Part shown: positions 1 through 8,580 of the stretch, one piece after another
How positions within the stretch are numbered: the first letter of the stretch is position 1
Layout of the letters: the number at the start of each line of letters is the position of its first letter
Assembly (NCBI GenBank): GCA_913020765.1
Contig: CAJWAO010000009.1
Coordinates: 1 to 45,339, forward strand
Length of the DNA: 45,339 nucleotides
DNA from: an uncultured Flavobacteriales bacterium
GTDB taxonomy: Bacteria > Bacteroidota > Bacteroidia > Flavobacteriales_D > Crocinitomicaceae
Direction: 5' to 3'
Program-made: the position numbers and the translations under genes
Notes under the pieces: generated by a model
The model's input: only the letters and a program-made list of their open reading frames with translations
Database searches by the model: none
What the model was told of the DNA's origin: nothing

Positions 1-1029
1 ATGAATAAAATAAAAAACACCCTTATTGGTTTTGCTGTTTATTTTATTCTGCTCTATGCCCTAATTGAAAGCGAAAAAGGTGTCGACGGTTCGTCAATCA
101 CCAACTTTTATGATGCAGTTTGGTACTCGATTGTTACCTTATCGACCGTAGGTTATGGTGATTTCTATCCAGTATCTGTTACGGGTAAAATCATAGGTCT
201 TGTATTTGTATTCAGTAGTCTTGGGGTTTTAGGTTATTTCATTGGTCAACTGACCGTTAAATTAACAGAGTATATGGAAAATAAAAAAAATGGTTTTTTT
301 GGAACGAAAATGGAAAATCACATCGTGATTATCGGTTACAATAAATTCGCCAAGCACATATTAGAACAAATTGTTGTTTCAGGTGTCAAGGCAGCAATAG
401 TAACAGATAAAAAAGAAGATGTAGAATCAATCTCATCCAATTTTGATAAGGATAAAGTATTTGTATTGTATGCTGACTTTGATAAGTTTGAGGATTTAGA
501 AAAAGCAAACATTTCCAAAGCTTCAAAGACATTCGTGAACTTTGAGGAAGATACGGATATGCTAGTATACACATTAGACCTCAAAAATTATTATGATAAC
601 CTCGAAATCATTGTATCCTTGAACAATGTGAGTTTTAAACAAACCTTTCAATCAGCAGGTGTGTTGTATGCAGTTTCACGTGAGGAAATTGCAGCGAAGC
701 TTGTTGCCAGCTATATTTTTGAACCTGAAGTAGCCCTCTTAACTGAAGACCTTATGGCGTCTGCATCAGAAAAGGACGACTTTGACTTGATACAAATGAA
801 AGTGACAAAAAATAACCCATATCTCAATAAAGAATATGATTTTGCTTTCTCAGACGTAAGAAACAAATACTCCAGTGTTTTACTCGGAATATACAAGGAC
901 AAAGTGCTCCACAAAAACCCAATGGGTAAACTTTTAATCAATGAGGAAGATTATCTAGTCATAATGACGAATGGTGAAAACGAGCCTATTATAGAGGCTG
1001 ATTTCGATGTTGCTCAAGGAAGGTTTTAA
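1..1029 (+). CDS. Potassium channel with pore domain and RCK/TrkA-N domain
   Basis: Two-TM potassium channel of the MthK/Kch type, acting in the inner membrane. A first membrane helix spans about residues 5-22. The selectivity filter TVGYGD at residues 49-54 is intact, and a second helix follows at about 62-85. From about residue 104 (HIVIIGY) a Rossmann-like RCK domain begins, and a TrkA-C-like lobe lies near 260-330. The usual GxGxxG dinucleotide motif is degenerate here (GYNKFA), so the ligand may not be NAD; gating by Ca2+ or another small ligand is possible but not shown. The length of 342 aa is normal for the family. The ATG is the first base of the window, so a start further upstream cannot be excluded. 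The gene stands alone, followed by a hairpin with a T-run. Confidence 0.9.
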   Translation: MNKIKNTLIGFAVYFILLYALIESEKGVDGSSITNFYDAVWYSIVTLSTVGYGDFYPVSVTGKIIGLVFVFSSLGVLGYFIGQLTVKLTEYMENKKNGFFGTKMENHIVIIGYNKFAKHILEQIVVSGVKAAIVTDKKEDVESISSNFDKDKVFVLYADFDKFEDLEKANISKASKTFVNFEEDTDMLVYTLDLKNYYDNLEIIVSLNNVSFKQTFQSAGVLYAVSREEIAAKLVASYIFEPEVALLTEDLMASASEKDDFDLIQMKVTKNNPYLNKEYDFAFSDVRNKYSSVLLGIYKDKVLHKNPMGKLLINEEDYLVIMTNGENEPIIEADFDVAQGRF

Positions 1030-1049
1030 AGTACTGAAATACTTTTTTT
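1028..1049 (+). terminator. Probable intrinsic terminator of the potassium-channel gene
   Basis: An AT-rich 6-bp stem (AAAGTA/TACTTT) with a 6-nt loop runs into a T-run of seven. It overlaps the stop codon of the channel gene. The stem is weak, but position and T-run fit rho-independent termination. Confidence 0.4.
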
Positions 1050-1169
1050 ATACCTCTTTTCTCAGAATTCACCCTTTAATATAAAGTCATATTTAAAAAT
1101 TATCATGGCTAAATAAAAATCCATAGGGTACAAAAATGACTTTTAATTATCCTTTGCTAGACTTAAAAA

Positions 1170-1565
1170 TCAAGAAGACTGCATATACCTATACTGCTCG
1201 TAATTCAATAAAAAAGAGGTACACAAGGTAATAGTTAGCAATGGCACCTGCGAAAGATCAGGATTGGTCATTTCACCGACCAAGTGCATCGCATGAGAAA
1301 GGGTGTAAATAATTGAAATGATAAAGAGCCCTAATCGAACGATTTTCGAATTGAAATATAATAAAATCAATATCCACAGAAAGGGTAAATGATAGAAGAT
1401 ATTTCTAATCAAATGCGTTCCTATTGGAATCGTCCCATTCGCCTCGGGTCGAACAATATCAATACCATAAAATATTTCGCCAATATGGTAGTTAAAATGA
1501 AGGATCATGGCGATTACTAAAATCAGCCAAAGTAAAATACAGCGAACAGGAATTTTATCAATCAT
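1170..1565 (-). CDS. Small four-helix membrane protein, unknown function
   Basis: I do not recognise the family. The 131-aa product is strongly hydrophobic, with about four membrane segments (near residues 8-26, 52-70, 73-92 and 104-120). Histidines recur at helix ends: HFNYH with a following GEIF, HLIRNIFYH, and SHAMHLVGE. Such clustered membrane His/Glu residues occur in metal- or haem-binding helical bundles, but this is only a resemblance. The gene lies 117 bp downstream of the carbamoyltransferase-methyltransferase fusion on the same strand, so it could be cotranscribed. A TAnnTTTC-like box in the gap would also allow its own promoter. The ATG followed by MIDKIPVR fits a cytoplasmic N-terminus. 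Confidence 0.6.
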   Translation of the reverse strand: MIDKIPVRCILLWLILVIAMILHFNYHIGEIFYGIDIVRPEANGTIPIGTHLIRNIFYHLPFLWILILLYFNSKIVRLGLFIISIIYTLSHAMHLVGEMTNPDLSQVPLLTITLCTSFLLNYEQYRYMQSS

Positions 1566-1682
1566 AGTTTAAAATTAATACAGTTTATCCAACTTGAGGT
1601 CTTATTTATTCAATAGATTTACGCTAACACTGAAATATAAGGTTGTAAAAGATTAAATCCTTTTTCCCAAAATCAGAGATAG

Positions 1683-4600
1683 TTATTGCTTCAAGTAGGA
1701 TGTCAAACAGGTTGGAGTGGTTTTGGTTTCCATCTCAACTATTTTATGCTGAAGTTTTCGTCCAGGAAGTGTTTTTTGATACTTATGTTTATCCCTGTTG
1801 CGATTTAATGAGAGCACGATGATTCCTTTTTCAATCAAATCATCGATATAAAGGTGTTCACACAATTCATTATAATAAATGTCACTTTTAGAAATTTTTA
1901 GCAGAGAGCTGTATACTTCTCGAGTGATCACATATTCGGTGAAAAAAGGATTATCCTCGGCGAATATTTTATATGTTGCTTCTGAAGAACCAATCGCACT
2001 CTCTCTTCGAACCTTAATATTTGGATTCATCTCCAGTAACAATACATCCCGATTCTCGGACAGAAGGTCATGTTGATTGAAAAAAGATTGAACCTGATCA
2101 AAAATAGGTTGAGATGGATTGCTTATAGTTTTTGAAACATAAACGGTATGCTGTGATTTTTCAATTAAAATATATCCGAAATTCACTGCGCTCAGATTGC
2201 TCTTTTTGAAATTATCAACCCACTTGAGCAATTCATTACTATACTCGCCATAGGTCTGATTGAAAGGATAATGACAATGCGGAACAGAAAATAATATTTC
2301 ATTCCTGTCTGCGGTTTTAAGCAATAATGTTTTCGCAGCATTTTTACCCCACCAACACATTAATTTTTTACGATAATTGGCAACATCAACTAAATCAGTT
2401 ACAATATATAATCGTCCATTATCCGTTAAATATTTAGGTGCCTGATGAACGATATTACTCAAAATATTTTCTCCATTCACACCACCATCACGAAACTTCA
2501 TATTCGCATCTGGACTGGGAACAAATGGTGGATTGGCAAGTATTGTGTCAAAATTCTTTTCTCGAACAGCCTCGTATAAATCACCTTCCAATACCTTAAC
2601 ATTATTCACGCCATTTAATTGTAAATTGAAGCGGGCAAATCGTATTGCCCTAGGGTTGATATCAACCGCTACCACGGATTCAGAGTACTTTGATGCCACA
2701 ATCGACTGAATTCCGGACCCAGTGCAAAGGTCAAGTGTGCATTCAGAAGCCCTACGAGGAGCGGTATTGACCAATCCAAAGCTATCACTACCAATATACA
2801 TCACAGGACTCTCCTCAATTTTGTCCTCCTCTAGAAAAAGAAAACGATGATCAGTGGCAATAAAGTGATTTTCCACACAAAAAATATCAATGTATGAGGC
2901 AATTTGCCCCGATCTTTGATAGAGTACTTTTAAATCAAAAAGTAGTTGTAAAAGGTTCTGCCCAAAAATATCTTGTGCATCTCTTTTCGAAATAGAGCCA
3001 CGAACTAGGAAAAGACTGATCAATTTATCTAGTTTGTTGTCACCTAACTTTACACCACTATAATACGGCATATAAGTGGGTTGTATGCTTTGTAAATCAT
3101 TTATATTTAGACGTTTACATATTTCTGACGTGCAATAATTACAAGCCGTTAGAACATCATAAAACGGACGGAGTTCATCGGCAATATCAAAACGATCATC
3201 TTTAAATGGCTCGAAAGTGATTTTCGCACATTTCAGGTCGAGAACTGGGTTCTGTGACTCGATAGTGTCTCCATGTAGGGCATCAATACCAAACGAATTT
3301 AATAAGGTGGATGCCCAAGCCAATTTATTATAAAATTCACGATGGCTCAATCCAAGCGAGATTCGTAAATCATCTAATTCCTCATCGGTACCGTTGTAGC
3401 AATGAGACAATAAGCGAACCTGTTGATAATTCAAATGCTGATATTTCGAAGAATCAGTCAATGATCGAATAATAGATTTCCCTTGAGGATTGAGGAAAAT
3501 TATAGCTTTATCCTCAATATTTGATTTGAAGTTTTTTCCGAGAGGAGTTGATTTGATCAAATTGGATTTTTCTCGATACCGGGCACCAAATGCAGAGAGT
3601 CGAAGAAGCTCATCATCTGACCACGGTTGATTTTCTTTTTTATCATGAAACAGGGCCTCGTCTAGCTTGACCATTAGCGCTGTAACATCAATATCATTTG
3701 AATCTAGACCATGAGGAGTGACTTCCGCAGGTAAATTATCCAAGTGCTCTTCATACCGTTTTACTTCTTCTTTTCTTTTAGATATCCAGTAGTTATCTAC
3801 GATTAGATAATCTATGTCCGTTGACAAGAAAGTAGAAATCGATTCTTGAGGGGTCTCAACAATGGGTTGACCAGCAACATTAAAACTCGTATTTAGAAGG
3901 ACGGCTGGACCATTTCTATGTGCCTTGAGTTGATATGCAAGGTTGTAGAAAAATGGGTTTTGTTCCTTGTTGACTGTTTGCACCCGACCTGTTCCGTCAT
4001 TGTGAGTTATCGCGGGTAAAACATCATGAAATTCCTTTTTCACGTTTGCTACCAAAAGCATAAATGGGGAGTGCGTTTCAAGCTCGAAAATTTCTTCAGA
4101 AATATCTTCCGGAACAACTGGAGCAAAAGGACGAAAGCTTTCTCTAAACTTCACACGCGCATTCAAAATATCCTTCATTCGATCTAAAGTAGGGTCTACG
4201 ATAATCGAACGATGACCAAGTGCTCTTGGCCCAAATTCACATCCACCTTCGTGCCTCGCAATGATTGAACCTTCGGATAACTTACGCGCACTTTCTTCTA
4301 TTAACTTTGAATCAGAAAGCTTCTCAAAAATTATTTCTTCATCATATTCGCGAAGGGCATTTTGAATTTCCTCATCTGTGTATGACCGACCTAAAAATGC
4401 ATGGTGCATTTTAGCTCTCTTTGAGTCCGATTTGTGCTGATGACATGCCCATAATGCATTACCTGCGGCAATACCAGAATCTCCAGCGGCAGGAAAAATA
4501 AAAATATCGTCTAATCCTAAATTTTGTAAAATTTTATAGTTGGCAACAGAATTTAGACCAACCCCGCCAGCGATACATAATTTTTTGATTCCTGTCTGTT

Positions 4601-5450
4601 GCATCGCTGTTTTTACGATGTGAATCATTACCTCCTCTAATTCCTCTTGAATTTTAAAAGCTAGATCCACAATATATGGTCTTAAATAAGCCTTTCCCTC
4701 CCCCTGGTCATAGAGCTTCGAAAGAGCCTCCACTTCTAGAAAAATATCGTATGAGGCAACATCCACCCGAAGACTTCCTTTCTTCTTAGTAAACCATTTT
4801 GTCCATTTTTTTTGGTGCTTACCATAAGACGCCAAGCCCATTAATTTTCCGGCCTCTGGTACTTCAAGAACATCAGATAATCGGGTAGTAAAGTCCGCTT
4901 TTTTTGTGATATATTCATAAAGGAAACCGAGCGTGGATAATTCGGCTAAATGACTATCAATACACTCACTATGAAGCAATTCGATGGAATTTCCATTTGC
5001 CTGGTACAAGCTGTAAGATTCAGTTTTATGATGGTATGTAGACCCTGTAGCGTCAATCGACAATATCAATGACTCATCAAAACCTGATGGCCAATAGGCA
5101 GTATAGGCATGAGATAGGTGATGACTTGGGATGACTTGTATTTTATCGATGGTATTTTGAGGTAAAGCTTTTTTAAGGATGTCAGCCGAATAATCTGTAC
5201 CTGGCATATTTGCAGTAATCGAGCCAAGCTGCTCAAAACCTATACCTAACTCGTTCAAACAATAGTGAATAGATTCCCATGGCAATTGAATTTTTGTATT
5301 ATCGCCCATGAATTGATTTAAATATCCAAGACTGTGCTTAGAGCGGTCGAGGCGTTCTTGTTGGATAGCTACTTTGATTTCACCATCGACAACAATGGCA
5401 GCAGAGCGATCATGTCCCAGATTAATTCCTAGGTGATATACGTTATTCAT
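1683..5450 (-). CDS. O-carbamoyltransferase (NodU/CmcH type) fused to HemK-like SAM methyltransferase
   Basis: A 1255-aa two-enzyme fusion. Residues 1-345 form the NodU/CmcH/TobZ N-domain: GINLGHD start, HHLSHA at 110-115, and a glycine-rich GGVGLNS with PAAGDSG metal/nucleotide region near 295-325. Residues 350-560 are the carbamoyltransferase C-domain, with EFGPRALGHRS at 405-415 and NTSFN at 520-524. By family knowledge this half transfers a carbamoyl group from carbamoyl phosphate through carbamoyl-adenylate to a hydroxyl. Residues about 640-720 look like a small helical or winged-helix linker. Residues 760-1100 match the layout of DUF7059-type methyltransferases: an N-terminal lobe, then LDLCTGSGIQ (906-915) and NPPF (973-976), as in HemK-like enzymes acting on planar nitrogens. 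The last 150 residues are unassigned. No polyketide or peptide synthase genes lie nearby, so the substrate is unknown. A reading error joining two genes is unlikely, because the frame is open throughout. Confidence 0.9.
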   Translation of the reverse strand: MNNVYHLGINLGHDRSAAIVVDGEIKVAIQQERLDRSKHSLGYLNQFMGDNTKIQLPWESIHYCLNELGIGFEQLGSITANMPGTDYSADILKKALPQNTIDKIQVIPSHHLSHAYTAYWPSGFDESLILSIDATGSTYHHKTESYSLYQANGNSIELLHSECIDSHLAELSTLGFLYEYITKKADFTTRLSDVLEVPEAGKLMGLASYGKHQKKWTKWFTKKKGSLRVDVASYDIFLEVEALSKLYDQGEGKAYLRPYIVDLAFKIQEELEEVMIHIVKTAMQQTGIKKLCIAGGVGLNSVANYKILQNLGLDDIFIFPAAGDSGIAAGNALWACHQHKSDSKRAKMHHAFLGRSYTDEEIQNALREYDEEIIFEKLSDSKLIEESARKLSEGSIIARHEGGCEFGPRALGHRSIIVDPTLDRMKDILNARVKFRESFRPFAPVVPEDISEEIFELETHSPFMLLVANVKKEFHDVLPAITHNDGTGRVQTVNKEQNPFFYNLAYQLKAHRNGPAVLLNTSFNVAGQPIVETPQESISTFLSTDIDYLIVDNYWISKRKEEVKRYEEHLDNLPAEVTPHGLDSNDIDVTALMVKLDEALFHDKKENQPWSDDELLRLSAFGARYREKSNLIKSTPLGKNFKSNIEDKAIIFLNPQGKSIIRSLTDSSKYQHLNYQQVRLLSHCYNGTDEELDDLRISLGLSHREFYNKLAWASTLLNSFGIDALHGDTIESQNPVLDLKCAKITFEPFKDDRFDIADELRPFYDVLTACNYCTSEICKRLNINDLQSIQPTYMPYYSGVKLGDNKLDKLISLFLVRGSISKRDAQDIFGQNLLQLLFDLKVLYQRSGQIASYIDIFCVENHFIATDHRFLFLEEDKIEESPVMYIGSDSFGLVNTAPRRASECTLDLCTGSGIQSIVASKYSESVVAVDINPRAIRFARFNLQLNGVNNVKVLEGDLYEAVREKNFDTILANPPFVPSPDANMKFRDGGVNGENILSNIVHQAPKYLTDNGRLYIVTDLVDVANYRKKLMCWWGKNAAKTLLLKTADRNEILFSVPHCHYPFNQTYGEYSNELLKWVDNFKKSNLSAVNFGYILIEKSQHTVYVSKTISNPSQPIFDQVQSFFNQHDLLSENRDVLLLEMNPNIKVRRESAIGSSEATYKIFAEDNPFFTEYVITREVYSSLLKISKSDIYYNELCEHLYIDDLIEKGIIVLSLNRNRDKHKYQKTLPGRKLQHKIVEMETKTTPTCLTSYLKQ

Positions 5451-5511
5451 AATGAAAAAGGAGATTTAAATAAGAAGATAACAAATTGATAATTAGAGTT
5501 TAATAAGGGTA

Positions 5512-5519
5512 CAAAGATA
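5512..5519 (-). promoter_or_regulatory. Bacteroidota -7 box upstream of the carbamoyltransferase fusion
   Basis: Read on the minus strand this is TATCTTTG, a perfect TAnnTTTG. TTTG motifs lie 15 and 23 bp further upstream, so the -33 spacing is not ideal. It would give a 5' leader of about 55 nt before the ATG at 5450. Confidence 0.55.
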
Positions 5520-5556
5520 AAATAAATCCTCCAACAAACTATCAAATTACAGGAAG

Positions 5557-6294
5557 ATGAAAAAATATCCTCTTTTTATTAACTTCGAGACGATGCGACT
5601 CGGATTAACTCTAATCTTTATTCATTGGATGTATACTGTCACACTTTTTTGCCAGAGTAAAAGGCATCTGCATGAGATACATTGTGATACTACCCATTTT
5701 TATTTTGAAAGCTATAAGGACTCATTAGATGATTATGTATTTAAAATGGGGTTGAAAAAAAACCTGATTACCAATGATGAGAGATTGAAATTAGCCTTTT
5801 ACATTGCTTTAAATAGATATCCGGAATTACATAAAACCCGAATAACCCTGAGGCACAAAAATATTAATAGTACAATGCAAGCGCAACCAAGTCCAGAGTT
5901 TATATTCAAGCGAAAAAATAAAAGAGCCTATAAAATATTCGTAAATAATAACCCCCGCCGCACAGGAATAAACTATCAAGAACTCAGCTTTGAAGGTTTA
6001 GTGGGTTGGATTGGTCATGAATTTGCGCATCTTATCGATTATAACACCATGAATAATAGAGCACTTCTTGGTTTCATTGCAGGGTATATATTCGATAAAA
6101 AAACAATGCGCCGAACCGAGAGAAATGCAGATCGTGAAACCATTAAACGCGGACTAGGTTTGCAGCTCCTTGATGGTGTGGCTTTTTTTGAAAAAAACAA
6201 TAAAATCTCTGAAAGTTACCGAAATAGAAAGCAAAAAAATTATCTTTCGGAAGCCGAAATCATGCTTGATATTAAACGAAACTGTGCTCCTTAA
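5557..6294 (+). CDS. HEFAH zinc-metallopeptidase-like protein, exported or membrane-anchored
   Basis: A 245-aa protein of unrecognised family. The visible signature is WIGHEFAHLIDY near residues 150-161, an HExxH zinc motif, followed about 35 residues later by ERNADRET. This ExxAD pattern resembles the third-ligand helix of gluzincin-type peptidases such as M48. The N-terminus has a hydrophobic stretch at about residues 14-32, suggesting export or a membrane anchor; an internal ATG at 5593 would give a more typical signal peptide. AGGAAG just before the ATG at 5557 could serve as a ribosome-binding site, which favours that start. The gene is divergent from the carbamoyltransferase fusion and 26 bp upstream of the T9SS esterase on the same strand. 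Peptidase activity is inferred from the motif only. Confidence 0.7.
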   Translation: MKKYPLFINFETMRLGLTLIFIHWMYTVTLFCQSKRHLHEIHCDTTHFYFESYKDSLDDYVFKMGLKKNLITNDERLKLAFYIALNRYPELHKTRITLRHKNINSTMQAQPSPEFIFKRKNKRAYKIFVNNNPRRTGINYQELSFEGLVGWIGHEFAHLIDYNTMNNRALLGFIAGYIFDKKTMRRTERNADRETIKRGLGLQLLDGVAFFEKNNKISESYRNRKQKNYLSEAEIMLDIKRNCAP

Positions 6295-6320
6295 TTCAGA
6301 ATAAGTAAAAAAACTAAATC

Positions 6321-7454
6321 ATGAAGTATCTCATTCTTATCCTATATTTTATCCCGACAATATTCATATGTCAAGAGCTCACTGGCTCAACTAATCTCGA
6401 CATCACAAAAGCTTGGTCCCAAGAGCCACAAGGATGGACCTACCAGATGAATATTTTTATACCCGAAGAAACAAGTCCTGAAAATGGATTTCCAATATGT
6501 ATATTATTACATGGCAATGGTGGGGTAGCTGCTGAGTTTATCAATGAATTTTCACAGCACATCTCCTGTCATATTTTAATTGCACCTGCTGGCTACATGA
6601 ACAGCTGGAATATCTGTAGTGAGGAAAGTGATGCACCTGATATGGAAATGCTTGACGAACTAATCGCGTCATTAAGTTCATATACGAACGTAAATTCATC
6701 GAAAATCCGATTACTTGGTTATTCGAATGGTGCGGCACTTGCCAATCGTGTATTGGTTGAAAATAATAATCCAAATATCGATAAGATATGTTCAGTTGTT
6801 TCCCAGTTATCTGAAATGCAAGCACATAACGGCAGCTTTTATGGGCCTTCAGGCGAAACAGAAGCGTCAATGGCCTTTTGTGGCTACGACATACAACAAA
6901 TCCCTCTAGTTGGAAGGGATTATTTAAACATTTGCAATACCAACGACCCGATAATCCCCTACAATGGTGGACCAGCAGTAGGTGCTGTCTTTCTACCTTC
7001 AAAAGTTGCTATTTATGAAATTGCAAAGAGCCAGGGTTATACTGGTACAATCATTGACGGAGATGGTCAAGAAATAAATTCATCAGGTATTTTCGAGTAC
7101 AATTACCTCTCCGGTCAAGTTGTTCACCTCAGGGGAGATGCGGGTCACGGTCTGAACGAAACGCAAGTTGGTCTTATTTCAGACTTTTTCATATATGACT
7201 GCAGTTCCAATGGAATAACAGAACAATCTGAGGTAAAAATTAGTATTTACCCAAACCCTGTGGGTGAAACCTTATCGATTTATGGAATTTTGATGCCAAC
7301 GGATATTGAAATTTTCAATACTAAAGGAAAATCTATATTGAAAGAAGAAAATAGCTCAGGAAAGATAAATATCAGTGGGCTAAAAGCCGGTATATATTAT
7401 GTCCATATACATGATAACACCAAATTAGTCATAAAAGAGTTCATAAAGAGTTAA
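6321..7454 (+). CDS. T9SS-exported alpha/beta-hydrolase esterase
   Basis: A secreted esterase, 377 aa, related to PHB-depolymerase/feruloyl-esterase-like alpha/beta hydrolases. The signal peptide covers about residues 1-17 and ends at FICQ. The oxyanion-hole motif LLHGNGG lies near 63-69. The nucleophile is Ser135 in GYSNG. Likely acid and base are Asp209 (NTNDP) and His276 (GDAGHG), in canonical order and spacing. From about residue 305 a T9SS type-A sorting domain begins with ISIYPNPVGETL and ends with an IKEFIKS tail, so the enzyme should reach the cell surface or medium. The substrate cannot be read from sequence; polyester or acylated polysaccharide are family possibilities. It follows the HEFAH gene by 26 bp, suggesting cotranscription. 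Confidence 0.85.
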   Translation: MKYLILILYFIPTIFICQELTGSTNLDITKAWSQEPQGWTYQMNIFIPEETSPENGFPICILLHGNGGVAAEFINEFSQHISCHILIAPAGYMNSWNICSEESDAPDMEMLDELIASLSSYTNVNSSKIRLLGYSNGAALANRVLVENNNPNIDKICSVVSQLSEMQAHNGSFYGPSGETEASMAFCGYDIQQIPLVGRDYLNICNTNDPIIPYNGGPAVGAVFLPSKVAIYEIAKSQGYTGTIIDGDGQEINSSGIFEYNYLSGQVVHLRGDAGHGLNETQVGLISDFFIYDCSSNGITEQSEVKISIYPNPVGETLSIYGILMPTDIEIFNTKGKSILKEENSSGKINISGLKAGIYYVHIHDNTKLVIKEFIKS

Positions 7455-7462
7455 ACATGATT

Positions 7463-7485
7463 TTACACCCGCCTGTGTAACTTTT
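7463..7485 (+). terminator. Weak terminator-like hairpin after the esterase gene
   Basis: TTACAC and GTGTAA form a perfect 6-bp stem around a 6-nt loop, followed by CTTTT. The T-run is short, so it may attenuate rather than stop transcription into the next gene. Confidence 0.35.
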
Positions 7486-7519
7486 GAAGGGCTTTATTTG
7501 TAATAAAAGAAAAGCTCTT

Positions 7520-8386
7520 ATGAAACTTCTCGCAACATTCTCCATGACCTTTCTGATGCTCCCCATATTTGGTCAGCATATTTACGGATCACTATCTGGA
7601 GGTATTCAAAACATAATTCCTATTGGCGAAATAAATGCACCAATGGTCAACACCATTTACAATATGACTCAAGTCAATTACAGCACTACACAACCCAAAA
7701 AATCATTTAGACATCTCTATTCTACTGATATAAATTTTGGTCATATGATTCATAAAAATTTTGGTTATGAACTTAGCGCCTCGTACCTACGTCCTACTAA
7801 TTATTATCGTGAATTATTTGTTTATGATAATTCAACTGGAGAGGCCTCTGAATTACCTACATATGTCAAAGATAGACATAGTGGTCATTTATTGCGGTTC
7901 AATCCAAAGGTAGTATTGAATACTGACTTTGAAAAAATATCAATTTATATGAAAATGGGATTCTTGGCCGCAATGGGTAAACTTCAATACCATCAATACA
8001 CTACAACCGATGCTCCTAGTTTTACTGACGCACGAACATCGATGATCTACGAATATGAAGGAAATATCTCCTTTGGATTTAATGGCTGCATTGGAGCAAC
8101 GAAAAAACTGAACGAAAATATTGCACTATTCATTGAACTTACTGCTGCTCATCAAAATTTCAGTCCCACATTCGGTCAAAAAACACAACATTCTAGTGGG
8201 GGAGCCGATATGATGACTTATGGAACAATACCCTATTATGACGAAATAATATACGGTGATGAATTTGAAACAAGTTGGACATCCACTGAATCGAACAGTA
8301 ATCCACAAAAATTTTATTCACGAAATTACTCGCTATCGGGATATGGCATTACCATAGGAATGATGTTCACACTATGGGAAAAATAG
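7520..8386 (+). CDS. Outer-membrane beta-barrel-like protein, unknown function
   Basis: A 288-aa exported protein. The ATG at 7520 is chosen because it gives a clean signal peptide, MKLLATFSMTFLML ending at IFGQ; the frame is open from a TTG at 7484, but that start would bury the signal. After cleavage the chain alternates short hydrophobic and aromatic strands with polar loops, and ends on a strand (YGITIGMMFTLWEK). This resembles an 8-10-strand outer-membrane protein of the OmpA-barrel or porin-like type common in Bacteroidota. No named family is recognised. It lies 65 bp after the esterase on the same strand, with a weak hairpin between. It faces the PKD protein convergently. Confidence 0.65.
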   Translation: MKLLATFSMTFLMLPIFGQHIYGSLSGGIQNIIPIGEINAPMVNTIYNMTQVNYSTTQPKKSFRHLYSTDINFGHMIHKNFGYELSASYLRPTNYYRELFVYDNSTGEASELPTYVKDRHSGHLLRFNPKVVLNTDFEKISIYMKMGFLAAMGKLQYHQYTTTDAPSFTDARTSMIYEYEGNISFGFNGCIGATKKLNENIALFIELTAAHQNFSPTFGQKTQHSSGGADMMTYGTIPYYDEIIYGDEFETSWTSTESNSNPQKFYSRNYSLSGYGITIGMMFTLWEK

Positions 8387-8580
8387 ACGTGAATATAGAA
8401 TCAGCCTCTTTCGTAAAGAGAAATCTTGGGATATATTTGAAAACATAAACACCTCATGTTCACATTTATTCAAAAAATACTTTAGATTTACAATATGGAA
8501 TGGTATATGAAAAATAGGTGGTGGATTTGGAGCTTAATGGCAGTTTATTTGGCCTACAGAATTTATCTATCCGTTGTATA

